From positions 92,005-156,004 of the forward strand of contig NZ_PVNL01000100.1 in the NCBI RefSeq assembly GCF_002994635.1: a DNA stretch of 64,000 nucleotides. Direction: 5' to 3'. A program made the translations under genes and the position numbers. The notes beneath the pieces are model-generated. The model searched no databases, was not told the origin of the DNA, and saw only the letters and a program-made list of their open reading frames with translations. Every line of letters begins with the position of its first letter. Position 1 is the first letter of the stretch. The DNA comes from Enhygromyxa salina (GTDB lineage: Bacteria > Myxococcota_A > Polyangia > Nannocystales > Nannocystaceae). Below, piece after piece: positions 34,278-42,893 of this stretch.

Positions 34278-35385
34278 TCCGGTACGGCACCCGCTCGCAG
34301 TAGCGTGTCCACAGCTCGCCGTACTTGGCCGCGCAGCGGCGGTCATCGTCGCGCTCGCGCGGCACCAGCAGGGCCACGTAGTAGAGCGGGTACAGCCACG
34401 GCCACGGGCTGCCGAGCCAGCCCAGCGCCAGCGCCAGCCCGGTCGCCATCAGGATCTCGCCGAGATAATTGACGTGGCGCGCGACCCCCCAGAACCCGCC
34501 GCACAGCAGCGAGCGGGCGCCATCGGTGAGGACATGCGGCGCCAGCACGCCCAGGAACACCCGCTCGGGATCGGTCTTGTAGGTGAACTTTTGCAGGTTG
34601 GCCCCGCGCGCCAGCGCCCAGCCCGCGAAGAACACCAGCGCCGCGACCACGCTCAGGACCGGGCTGACGTGGGGGTTGCCCCGATCGGCCAGCGCCCACA
34701 GCCCGATCCCATAGAAGTACGGATAGAAGCACAGGCAGCCCCAGCCCAGCTTGAAGCCGACCCGCTCGGCGAACAGATCATACGTGTAGAGGTGGACCCG
34801 CTCGAACCACAGATAGTCACACACGAAGAAGCTCAGCAGCGCCAGGTGCAGGGCCACGCCGGGCGAGGGATCGCCCGGGTAGACCATGTAGTGATGGGCC
34901 GCGAAGCTCAGGATGTTGAGCTCGAGCATGACCGCGCCGACCAAGTACAGGAGCATCTTGGCGTCGACGCGGCCGCCGAGAAACTGCGGGTTCTCGCGCC
35001 GACCCAAGAACAGATCGGCGGCCAGCGACTTCGCGGACGGCTCGGCGTGCTCGGCCGGCGGCGCGGTCAGGACGATCCACAGCGTGAAGCCGACCCCGAG
35101 CCCGAACGCACCGATCAGTCCCGACCAGCGGTGATGGTAGAGCCAGTCGAACGGCAGCCACCCGATCCAGCCGAGCACCACCCACCCGAGCACGGCGACG
35201 AACAGCACGCCCAGGCCGTTGAGCCTATAGCGCAGCGGCTCACCCGTGTCGGGATCGCGGACGTAGCCGTCGACCACGCGGGCGGGGAGCAGCAGGTGCA
35301 GCGCCAGGATCGCGGTGTAGATCAGCGCCGGGGCCAGCAGGCCGGCGACATCGAAGCACGAGTCGAGACTGAGATCGTCGAGCAT
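34258..35385 (-). CDS. sterol C14/C7-type reductase (ERG24/ERG4 family)
   Basis: 375-aa membrane enzyme, ATG 35385. About eight hydrophobic segments (for example APALIYTAILALHLLL, GVLFVAVLGWVVLGWIG, LSVVAALVFFAGWALA) and the family signatures LRYRLNGLG near residue 70, GFWGVARHVNYLGE near 295, and the C-terminal RRCAAKYGELWTRYC then VPYRIIPGVY identify the ERG4/ERG24 (delta-14 or delta-7 sterol reductase) family, which uses NADPH to reduce ring double bonds. The family is mainly eukaryotic, though some sterol-making bacteria have members. A ribosome-binding-like ACGAGGG precedes the ATG, just after the 43-bp repeat that carries the hydrolase stop. It was probably once the next gene of that operon. 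Confidence 0.85.
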   Translation of the reverse strand: MLDDLSLDSCFDVAGLLAPALIYTAILALHLLLPARVVDGYVRDPDTGEPLRYRLNGLGVLFVAVLGWVVLGWIGWLPFDWLYHHRWSGLIGAFGLGVGFTLWIVLTAPPAEHAEPSAKSLAADLFLGRRENPQFLGGRVDAKMLLYLVGAVMLELNILSFAAHHYMVYPGDPSPGVALHLALLSFFVCDYLWFERVHLYTYDLFAERVGFKLGWGCLCFYPYFYGIGLWALADRGNPHVSPVLSVVAALVFFAGWALARGANLQKFTYKTDPERVFLGVLAPHVLTDGARSLLCGGFWGVARHVNYLGEILMATGLALALGWLGSPWPWLYPLYYVALLVPRERDDDRRCAAKYGELWTRYCERVPYRIIPGVY

Positions 35386-35396
35386 GGGCGTGAGCC

Positions 35397-35439
35397 CTCG
35401 TGTCTCACGGCGGGAGCCGTTCGTCGAGCCAGGAGATCA
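35397..35439. repeat. 43-bp direct repeat, left copy (hydrolase gene scar)
   Basis: It is identical to 41749-41791. On the minus strand it carries the hydrolase's last codons (ISWLDERLPP and stop), here with no gene body upstream. It marks the left edge of the 6.3-kb RHS block. Confidence 0.9.
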
Positions 35440-35849
35440 GGTGTCGGAGCGACTCCAGACAGCGGAACCCACGCGATGACGCGGACGGGCGACTGGAGGC
35501 CCTGCGCGGGACGACGCTCGCGTCAACCCAGCGCCCGTCCCCGCTCCACCCATGCGATCGTCACGGCGACGTGGCGGCGCCATCGGAGCACGCGGGCCAG
35601 ACCATCCTCATCTTCGACCGCACCTCGGGAACCACGTCAGGCCAAACGACATCCGCGGATCGGTCGCGTGAGCCGGACTCGGCGCCGAATGGGGTGACGG
35701 CATCGACTGGACTCGCAACCCTGGTGTCCAACTCGAGTCACGTCATTCCAGCGGCAGATCGATCGCCGTCAACCATACGTGACGTGAAAGTTGCCGGGCG
35801 GGCTTGGCTGTGTTTCCAGTTTTCGAGGATGCACGCGTGATAGATTCGC
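35440..35849. promoter_or_regulatory. 410-bp non-coding region upstream of the RHS gene
   Basis: It lies inside the inserted block, between the left repeat and the RHS ATG. It must hold the RHS promoter; no clear motif was found. A short minus-strand frame reads into the repeat (LESLRHLISWLDERLPP), possibly by chance or as a remnant of another hydrolase copy. Confidence 0.35.
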
Positions 35850-38800
35850 ATGGCGATGTCGGCCGCGCGGAAGCTCCTCTTTGTCGTCACGGCGGCGTGT
35901 AGCGTGCTCCCGAGTGCCTGTGTAGAGCGGCCGGTTGTTCCCGAATCGCAGCCGCGCAGCACCTTGGACATACACCGACTCGAGCCGCCTGGGCACGCCC
36001 CTGGCGAGCCGCGAGCCTTCACTGACTGCCCCGAGGGCGCCTGTCCGCGGGAGCAGGCTGCCTACCTGTTTTCAGGCGAATTCCACGAACGGGTCGTCGA
36101 CCTGCGGGTTCAAAGCTGCACCGTGGGGCTCGACCTCGTGTGGGCCCGTCGCTATCGGTCGCGCGTGAGTCGCCACCCTGGGGAGACGCCGCTCGGCAAT
36201 AATTGGGACCACAGCTACAACATCTATATCGAGCTCGGCGCGGGTCCAAGTCAGCCGATCATGATCTACGATGGCGACGCACGTCCCGCCGAATTCTCGC
36301 TCGACTCGAGCCACCAGTGGACCGCGCCTGGCTATCATCGGGTCGGCACGTTCGATGACGATGGCCGCTTTGTGCTGACCTTCGCGGACGGCGGCACGTG
36401 GACGTTCAACGCCGCGCAAGACTCGGCTCGGGTGGGCACGCGCAAGCTGCGGCGAATTACGGATCGCAACCACAACATCGTCGAGCTCGAGTATGACGAC
36501 AATGACCGACTCGAGCAGGTCGTCAACGCTGTCGGGCAGTCCCTCGACTTCGAGTACGACGCGACCGATCATATCACCAAGGTCACCGCGCAGCTCGGCC
36601 CCGACACCTCGCGGACGATTCACTATGACCGCTACGCGGCCGATGACCCCGGCGGCAACCCGCATGACCTTCGCCGCGTCACGCTCCCGCCGATCGTCGG
36701 CACCGTCACCGGCAACGACTTCCCAGATGGAACGAGCACGACCTACACCTACGCGACCGGCACCGGACACACGGAGCTCGACGGCAATCTCCTGACGATC
36801 GAAGACAGCCTGGGTCAGATCTATCTGCGCAACACCTACTCCGACACCCAGGACCCCGGAGACTTCAACTTTGATCGACTCCTCACGCAGGCATGGGGCA
36901 ACTCGAATGATCGCATCAGCATGATCTACGCCAGCGTCGAGCCCTCAGCCACCAACAACTTCGCGATCACGATGGCCTGGGTCAACGATCGGGTCGGCCG
37001 GGTCAGCTCCCACTTCTTCGACGGCGGCAACCACCTGGTGCTGCGCCGCGAATACACCGGGTTCGCCAGCCCGGACCTGCCGTCCAGCGACGGGTTCAAC
37101 CCGCCGGGGGACAAGCTGCGCGGCGACGACCCCGAGTTCTTCGAGACGCGCTTCGCGTACAATGTGGATGGTCACGTCATCCGCGTGACCCACCCGCGCG
37201 GCAACGCGACTGTCTCGGTGTACGAGGGAGATCTAAACGCCGCCGCGTCGCCGCGGGTCCGCGGAAACCTGCGCGAGCGTCACCTAGGCCTAGACATCCA
37301 AGCTTGCGACAGCGGCGCACCAAAGATCAGCGAGTACTTCGAATACGTGCCGGGACTGGGCAACGAACACGATCAGCAGGAGTTCGTGGCCCGCGCCACC
37401 GATCCCCGGGGCAACGTGACACAGACCAGCCATGACGGCAGGGGCAACCGGATATCGATCATCTACCCAGAGCCAGACACCCGCGAGGACATGCAATACA
37501 ACGTGCTCGGACAGTTGACGCGTCACCGATTCCCAAAAGATCAGCATGGCGCCCGCCGCGAGCTGGCCTTCACGTATGAACATGAGGGCCGTCTCCGCAG
37601 CGAGATCGAGGATCCCCAAGGTCTCGCGCTGACAACGACGACGGAGTTCGACGCAGCCTGCAATGAAGTCCGACGCATCGATCCGGCCGGCAACGACAAG
37701 CTCTACAGCTACAACTCCCACGACGAGTTGGTTCGCGAACTGAGCCCGCTGACCACCTGCTCGGCGACCTGCGGTGGCGGGACCCCGACGCGGGCCTACA
37801 CCGATCGCATCTACGACGCCAACATGAACTTGGTGCGCGTCGACGAGGAGGCGCTCGACTGCGAAGGCAACCCTCAGGCCAATGCCGTGATCTCGACGTT
37901 TTTCGAGTACGACATCCTCAACGAGCTGACGCTCACCAGCGCGGAGCTCGACGAGGGCCAGGCGATCGTCAATTTGCTCAGCTACGACGCCAATCGCGAG
38001 CTAACCACACAACAGCTTGGGGAGGCCGTGTCACAGACGGATCCCTTCAACACGGTGAGCTCAGTCTACGACGAGCGTGGCCTGCTGTATCAGGAGATCC
38101 GCGGACAGGGCTCACCGCTCGCGCAGACCACCCAGCACGACTATGACGCCAACGGCAACGAGCGGCGCGTGCTCGAGGGCCCGACGCGCGTGACCAACTA
38201 TGTCTACGATTGTGCCGATCGACTCGTTTCGATCCAAGACACGATGGGCAACCAGACGACGTACCGGTACGATCCGGCCGGCAACCGAGTCGAAGAACGG
38301 TTCGAGGGGGAGCTCGTCGATCTACCCGGTGCGTCGGGCAACCTCCTCTCGCGGCGGACGACCGTCAGCTACGACACGATGAACCGGCCCGTCGTGACGA
38401 CGCGGGATCACTTTGACCCGATGACCCAAACCCAGATCGGAGACGGCGCATCGGTCACCACCCTTGCGTATGATGGCGAGTCGCGGGTGATCCTCGAGAC
38501 CGACGACAGCGGCGGCCAGACCACCCACGATTTCGACGCCGTCGGCCGACCGTGGCGTACTGTCGATGCCGAAGGGAACGCCGTGGAGCTCGCGTACGAC
38601 GACAACGGCAACGTCAGTGAGCGCGAGCTGACCGACGCCCCGACGATGGCAGGCGCTGCTTTGGTCGGTGTTTGGACGTATGCCTACGACGAGCAGGACA
38701 ACCTGGTCCAGACCACGGACCCGATCGGCAGCACGACCCACAGCTGCTACGACTCCCTCGGTCGCCTCGCGGAGACGGTCGCCCCACGCCAGAACCGTAC

Positions 38801-41141
38801 GACCTACAGCTACGACGGCACCGGACGCCTGACCGAGTCGGCGTACCAGCTGACGGACGACGGGACCGGGGCCGGCAGCGTGGTCAGCGTCGCCGTCACA
38901 CGACAATTTTGGGACGCCAGCGATCGATTGATCGCCCGGGAGGATCCTGGCGGCAACCTCACGGAGTATCAATACGACTCGCTGAATCGGGTGACGCGCG
39001 AAACGTACGCCGACGGCCGGTTCAATGTATTTACCTATGATGATCATGGCAATATCGTCGAGTTCGTGGACCCGAGCGGTACGTCCTTGGTCTTCGGCTA
39101 CGATCGACTCGATCGCCGCGTCAGCGTGGCGATCACACCCGGACATGGCGTGAGCGCCGACACCACCTTCGAGCGTTACACCTTCGACGGTCGCTCCCTG
39201 CTCGTCGGCGCGGACGACGATGACAGCCATGTCGCGCGGCGTCACGACTCGCTGGGGGCCATACTGGCAGAGACTCAGACCTATCTGAGCGGACCCGCGC
39301 GTGAGCTCGGCTACGTCCGCGATGCGCTCGGCAACCCCACGACGACCACCTATCCCGCGGGGCGAGTGATCGACCGCAGCTTCGACCGCCTCGCTCGCAC
39401 TCGAACGATCAGCGAGGGCGGCTCCGAGCTCGTGCAGCTCGAGTACCTTGGCCCAAGCGTGCTGCGCCGGACCTACCTCGAACCCAGCACCCGGAGCGAC
39501 TACAGCTACGACCCCGCCCGCCGCATGGTGGGCAGCCAACACGTCGAGTTCGTTGGTGATGTGGTCACTGACGTAGTCGACCAACGCATCTACGGCTTCG
39601 ACGACGCGAACAACAAGCAATCCGAGCAGGATCTGACACTCGGTAACCTGGGCGGGCGTTGGACGATCACGCACGACTCGCTTGGCCGCATGGTGGGCAG
39701 CGACGTCAGCGGTAGTGTTGCGGGCGATCGCTCGGTGGACTACATGTTTGACGGCGCTGGCAACCGAACCAGCACGAGCGGAAGCAAGTGCCCCGGTTCC
39801 TACACGCAGGTCGGCGTAGACGCGGTGCTCAACCAGTACACCCTGACTCCGTGCGAGGCCTGGTCGCACGACCCCGCCGGCCACCTGGTCGATACCAGCG
39901 CGACGGCCAGCGACGGGTCCGATCGCGAGTTCGAGTACGACCACCACGGGCGGCTCGTCCATGTCGTGATCAGCCCTGGTGCTCCCGACGAGGTTGCGAT
40001 CGAATTTGCCTACGACGCGCTGGGTCGCAAGATCCGGGCGACGTCTACCCACGGAGCCTCGAGCGTCACGGAGCAATACGTCTATGACGGTTGGAACGTG
40101 ATCGAGGAATACACGACCGCGGACTGGACACCGAGCGCCACGTACCTCTACGGCGACGGGCTCGACAGCCGACTACAAATGATCCGAAAAGACTCGTGGT
40201 GGTTCTTCGACGACGAGACCGGCTCGACGACCGCGCTCGGTCACAAGCCCTCGGACGGGCCGTTGCTGGTCGAGCGCTACAGCTACCAGGACTTCGGCGA
40301 GCCAAGCTTCTTCGTGGCCGGCTCACCCGCGGCGAGTTCGCTCAGCGGGAATCCCTATCTGTTCGCGGGCCGACGGTGGTTGCAGAGCATCGGCCTGTAT
40401 GATCTGCGTACGCGCCACCTGGACCCCGTCGCCGGCCGCTTCATCACCCGCGACAGCCTTGGGATCTGGGCTGACGAGGAGAACCTGGGCAACGGCTACA
40501 CCTACGTGACCAACACCCCCGGCAGCGCGACGGATCCGACCGGCGAGTGGAAGAAGCCGCACATCAAGAATTGCCACGACGGCGCCAGGTACGACATCGA
40601 GCAGTGGCTCGGCGAGGCCGAGCGCCAAGCCCGGCGAGCGCGGAGCTGGTTTGACGGACAGGCGGAGCGCAAGCGCAAGCGTCGCAAGACAGACTGGAAC
40701 AAGAACAAGAACGATGGCCGGCTGTGGTGGGGGAACTACGACAACACCCGGTTTCACCGAATCAAGTGGAACTATCGCAAGATCGTTCGTCGTTGCTCGA
40801 AGAACGTGATCACCTTCAAGTGCCGCAGCACGGGTGAGTTCTGTGGATTCACGGACTCGTCCGCCTGGACGCACTCGTCTTGGCATGCGTGGATTCGCGT
40901 GTGCAAGAACGGCAGGCGGGGAATGTTTCGCTCGAATGGCACACCGCGGTACGATAGCAAGATCTTCAACGGTGGGACAATCCTGCACGAGGTCTCTCAC
41001 AACATCAATGCAATCGGAGACAAGCGGCTCAACGGCTCAAAAGTGAGCCTCCATGACGAGGTTCAAGAGCTCGCCTCCAGGAAACCCGTTCGAGCGAGCT
41101 GGAACGCCGCCAACTACGAACACTACGGAGCGTCCCGATGA
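35850..41141 (+). CDS. RHS-repeat lipoprotein with M35-like metallopeptidase C-terminus
   Basis: 1763 aa, ATG 35850. The N-terminal signal ends in a lipobox-like LPSAC (Cys24). A long RHS/YD-repeat shell follows (about 55-1560) with many YDxxGR-type units, closing with the RHS core end LDPVAGRFITRDSLG and SATDPTGEW. The variable tail (about 1565-1763) starts with a very basic Lys/Arg stretch and ends in a zinc peptidase-like domain: HEVSH (H1713, E1714, H1717), an Asp at 1724 as possible third ligand, and a final NAANYEHYG like the NADNYEYY end of M35 (aspzincin) proteins. RHS shells typically encapsulate and deliver such toxin tips. The next gene overlaps its stop, fitting an immunity or accessory role. 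Confidence 0.88.
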   Translation: MAMSAARKLLFVVTAACSVLPSACVERPVVPESQPRSTLDIHRLEPPGHAPGEPRAFTDCPEGACPREQAAYLFSGEFHERVVDLRVQSCTVGLDLVWARRYRSRVSRHPGETPLGNNWDHSYNIYIELGAGPSQPIMIYDGDARPAEFSLDSSHQWTAPGYHRVGTFDDDGRFVLTFADGGTWTFNAAQDSARVGTRKLRRITDRNHNIVELEYDDNDRLEQVVNAVGQSLDFEYDATDHITKVTAQLGPDTSRTIHYDRYAADDPGGNPHDLRRVTLPPIVGTVTGNDFPDGTSTTYTYATGTGHTELDGNLLTIEDSLGQIYLRNTYSDTQDPGDFNFDRLLTQAWGNSNDRISMIYASVEPSATNNFAITMAWVNDRVGRVSSHFFDGGNHLVLRREYTGFASPDLPSSDGFNPPGDKLRGDDPEFFETRFAYNVDGHVIRVTHPRGNATVSVYEGDLNAAASPRVRGNLRERHLGLDIQACDSGAPKISEYFEYVPGLGNEHDQQEFVARATDPRGNVTQTSHDGRGNRISIIYPEPDTREDMQYNVLGQLTRHRFPKDQHGARRELAFTYEHEGRLRSEIEDPQGLALTTTTEFDAACNEVRRIDPAGNDKLYSYNSHDELVRELSPLTTCSATCGGGTPTRAYTDRIYDANMNLVRVDEEALDCEGNPQANAVISTFFEYDILNELTLTSAELDEGQAIVNLLSYDANRELTTQQLGEAVSQTDPFNTVSSVYDERGLLYQEIRGQGSPLAQTTQHDYDANGNERRVLEGPTRVTNYVYDCADRLVSIQDTMGNQTTYRYDPAGNRVEERFEGELVDLPGASGNLLSRRTTVSYDTMNRPVVTTRDHFDPMTQTQIGDGASVTTLAYDGESRVILETDDSGGQTTHDFDAVGRPWRTVDAEGNAVELAYDDNGNVSERELTDAPTMAGAALVGVWTYAYDEQDNLVQTTDPIGSTTHSCYDSLGRLAETVAPRQNRTTYSYDGTGRLTESAYQLTDDGTGAGSVVSVAVTRQFWDASDRLIAREDPGGNLTEYQYDSLNRVTRETYADGRFNVFTYDDHGNIVEFVDPSGTSLVFGYDRLDRRVSVAITPGHGVSADTTFERYTFDGRSLLVGADDDDSHVARRHDSLGAILAETQTYLSGPARELGYVRDALGNPTTTTYPAGRVIDRSFDRLARTRTISEGGSELVQLEYLGPSVLRRTYLEPSTRSDYSYDPARRMVGSQHVEFVGDVVTDVVDQRIYGFDDANNKQSEQDLTLGNLGGRWTITHDSLGRMVGSDVSGSVAGDRSVDYMFDGAGNRTSTSGSKCPGSYTQVGVDAVLNQYTLTPCEAWSHDPAGHLVDTSATASDGSDREFEYDHHGRLVHVVISPGAPDEVAIEFAYDALGRKIRATSTHGASSVTEQYVYDGWNVIEEYTTADWTPSATYLYGDGLDSRLQMIRKDSWWFFDDETGSTTALGHKPSDGPLLVERYSYQDFGEPSFFVAGSPAASSLSGNPYLFAGRRWLQSIGLYDLRTRHLDPVAGRFITRDSLGIWADEENLGNGYTYVTNTPGSATDPTGEWKKPHIKNCHDGARYDIEQWLGEAERQARRARSWFDGQAERKRKRRKTDWNKNKNDGRLWWGNYDNTRFHRIKWNYRKIVRRCSKNVITFKCRSTGEFCGFTDSSAWTHSSWHAWIRVCKNGRRGMFRSNGTPRYDSKIFNGGTILHEVSHNINAIGDKRLNGSKVSLHDEVQELASRKPVRASWNAANYEHYGASR

Positions 41142-41425
41142 CATTCTCGGCACCCATGACCCCGCACCCGCTGCGACACCGAGTCGCGTTCTTGTTCTCC
41201 GCATTTTTCACGACGGCAACGTTGTGCAGCTTGCCCGCACAGGCCGTGTCATGTCCGGGGGGTGAGGGCCTCGAACTCGTCGATCCGGTGCTCATCGTCA
41301 TAGACGGCCCTGGTGACGCCACCGAGGAGCAGGACCGCTGGTCAAGCATCGGCCAGATCTACCTCGACGGTCCACGCGTGCTGCACGTAGACGACCAAGG
41401 CTTCGAACTCGAGAAGGAAGAATAG
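41138..41425 (+). CDS. small exported protein, candidate RHS immunity factor
   Basis: 95 aa, ATG 41138, overlapping the RHS stop by four bases (ATGA). A signal peptide (VAFLFSAFFTTATLCSLPAQA) ends near residue 36. The mature part of about 60 residues is acidic (VIDGPGDATEEQDRW, a Glu-rich end). No family was recognised. Coupled translation with an RHS gene that has a peptidase tip, and export to the same compartment, make it a candidate immunity or chaperone protein; this is inference from position. Confidence 0.65.
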   Translation: MTFSAPMTPHPLRHRVAFLFSAFFTTATLCSLPAQAVSCPGGEGLELVDPVLIVIDGPGDATEEQDRWSSIGQIYLDGPRVLHVDDQGFELEKEE

Positions 41426-41427
41426 TG

Positions 41428-41694
41428 ATGACTGTTCGACTCACAACCTGCCTCGTGTTGCTCGCGGGCGCCGCCCAAGTGGCCAGCTGTATCACCTACG
41501 ACTGCGGTACGCTCGATCTGGTCGAGTCTGGCGTGTACCGGCTCCACGACACCATCTACGATCGCCTCGATCCGCAATATACGGACCTTCTCGGCGCCCA
41601 GCTCACCATCGATCGAGACACCGAGACCTCCACGATCCGCTACACCCGCGATGGGACCACCTACGAGGTTCGTCACTCGCTGACAAAGCTGTGA
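41428..41694 (+). CDS. small lipoprotein, candidate RHS immunity factor
   Basis: 88 aa. ATG 41428 is used; GTG 41425 overlaps the preceding TAG and could also serve. The signal ends VASC (lipid Cys about 21), and the mature region is a short beta-rich domain with two further cysteines near its start (CITYDC) and a strand-turn-strand pattern (QLTIDRDTETSTIRYTRDG, YEVRHS). Third gene of the RHS module, 62 bp before the hydrolase stop on the opposite strand. Lipoprotein location next to a toxin-like lipoprotein suggests protection of the producer's envelope; unproven. Confidence 0.65.
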   Translation: MTVRLTTCLVLLAGAAQVASCITYDCGTLDLVESGVYRLHDTIYDRLDPQYTDLLGAQLTIDRDTETSTIRYTRDGTTYEVRHSLTKL

Positions 41695-41748
41695 TCACCG
41701 CCTGCTGCCGCGTCTCGATCACGCGGCAGCGCAGCCAAGCGACGCCCG

Positions 41749-41791
41749 CTCGTGTCTCACGGCGGGAGCCGTTCGTCGAGCCAGGAGATCA
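41749..41791. repeat. 43-bp direct repeat, right copy
   Basis: It is identical to 35397-35439. This copy is the intact 3' end of the hydrolase gene (stop at 41757-41759) and marks the right edge of the RHS block. Confidence 0.9.
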
Positions 41792-42893
41792 TCCGCGGGT
41801 ACACATCCAGCGCCGCCGCCCGACCAATGAACGTGTCCTGATGCCCGTACCCGGGGATCTCGATCAAGGTCGCGTCGATCTGCGGGTGGCGATCCGCCAG
41901 GTACCCGTGGCACAGCGCCATCGAGCCGGTCCACACCCGATTGAGCATCCCGTCGACCAGCAGCAGCGGCGTGTCCCAGTCGGCCAGGCCGTCGAGGGCG
42001 CTGCGAGGCAGGCGATCGTAGCGGGCATCGGCGAGATCATGCCGGACCACCGCGCGCTCGCTGACCATCTTGCGCAGGTGGGCATAGAAGCTCAGCGGCG
42101 CCGGCCCAAACAGCTCGCGCAGCCGCGCGTGGGTGACGGGGTGGAGGTTGCGGTGCTCGTACAGCGCCGACTCCCCTGCCCGGCCCGAGGCTCCCGGCCC
42201 CAGCCCGGGTGCCAGCCCCAAGCTCGAGCCCCACGCGAACGAGATCATCTGACAGGTCGGGTCCTTGCAGCTCGACCCCGCCGCCGCGAACGCGAACAGG
42301 GCAGCCCGCCGCGACAACAGCCCGACCTGGGCCAGGTCCATCGGCAGGTAGCCCTCGGGCAGCATCCGCTCGAGCACGCGCGGGAGCAGCGAGAGCTTGA
42401 GCCGCGACAACTCGGGCAGGTTCGGGGTCAGGAAGGTCGAGTTGGCGACGACGCCCGCGAGCGGCCCCGCGAGCTTGGCGGCGATCGTCATGCTCAGCGC
42501 CAGCGCCCCGACGCAGTGGGCGATCACGGCGACCGGCCGACCGCCGTTGTGACGGCGCACGGCCGCGAGCGCGGCGGGGAGATCATAGAGCGCGACGTCG
42601 TCGACGTTGAACCCGCGCGCGTCGGTGTTGTAGGGCAGGCGGAAGCTGCCGCGCCAGTCGATCGACCACACGTCGCCCCAGCCCGCGTCGAGCAGCGACT
42701 CGACCAGGTTGTCGTGCTCGGGCATCACGAACATGTCGGTCGAGGTCGTGAGCCCGTGGATCAGCACCACGCTGCGATCGCTGGGGCCGCGGCGAAATCG
42801 GGTCAGGCCCAGGGTCAGCCCGTCGTCCGTCAGCAGCGGGAATTCGCGCAGCTCGGCGTCGACGTCGGCGATCAGGGGTCGAAGCGCGGTCAT
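41757..42893 (-). CDS. alpha/beta hydrolase with Cys nucleophile
   Basis: 378 aa, ATG 42893, overlapping the megasynthase stop by four bases. The alpha/beta-hydrolase core shows the oxyanion region VVLIHGLTTS, a nucleophile elbow AHCVGA with Cys127 in place of Ser, a late acid candidate in LLLVDGMLN, and His in GYGHQD. A Cys nucleophile is known in PhaC-type polymerases and in the hydrolase domain fused to some cholesterol-oxidase-like GMC enzymes, which this protein resembles (HCVG). It probably releases or transfers an acyl product of the adjacent megasynthase. Its 3' end is duplicated at 35397. Confidence 0.82.
   Translation of the reverse strand: MTALRPLIADVDAELREFPLLTDDGLTLGLTRFRRGPSDRSVVLIHGLTTSTDMFVMPEHDNLVESLLDAGWGDVWSIDWRGSFRLPYNTDARGFNVDDVALYDLPAALAAVRRHNGGRPVAVIAHCVGALALSMTIAAKLAGPLAGVVANSTFLTPNLPELSRLKLSLLPRVLERMLPEGYLPMDLAQVGLLSRRAALFAFAAAGSSCKDPTCQMISFAWGSSLGLAPGLGPGASGRAGESALYEHRNLHPVTHARLRELFGPAPLSFYAHLRKMVSERAVVRHDLADARYDRLPRSALDGLADWDTPLLLVDGMLNRVWTGSMALCHGYLADRHPQIDATLIEIPGYGHQDTFIGRAAALDVYPRMISWLDERLPP

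Larger units (their letters stand above)
35397..41791. mobile_element. RHS-module insertion bounded by 43-bp direct repeats
   Basis: The repeat copies at 35397-35439 and 41749-41791 enclose a plus-strand RHS gene and two small exported genes, set into a minus-strand operon. Removing the block and one repeat copy would place the hydrolase stop 19 bp ahead of the sterol reductase ATG with a good ribosome-binding site between, a normal operon junction. No transposase, integrase or resolvase is present, so the mechanism (homologous or illegitimate recombination, or an element supplied in trans) is unknown. Repeats this long are unlike most insertion-sequence target duplications. Confidence 0.7.

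Noticed and set aside
35397..41791. A simple insertion sequence with target-site duplication
   Set aside because: No transposase and no terminal inverted repeats were seen, and 43 bp is too long for an ordinary target duplication.
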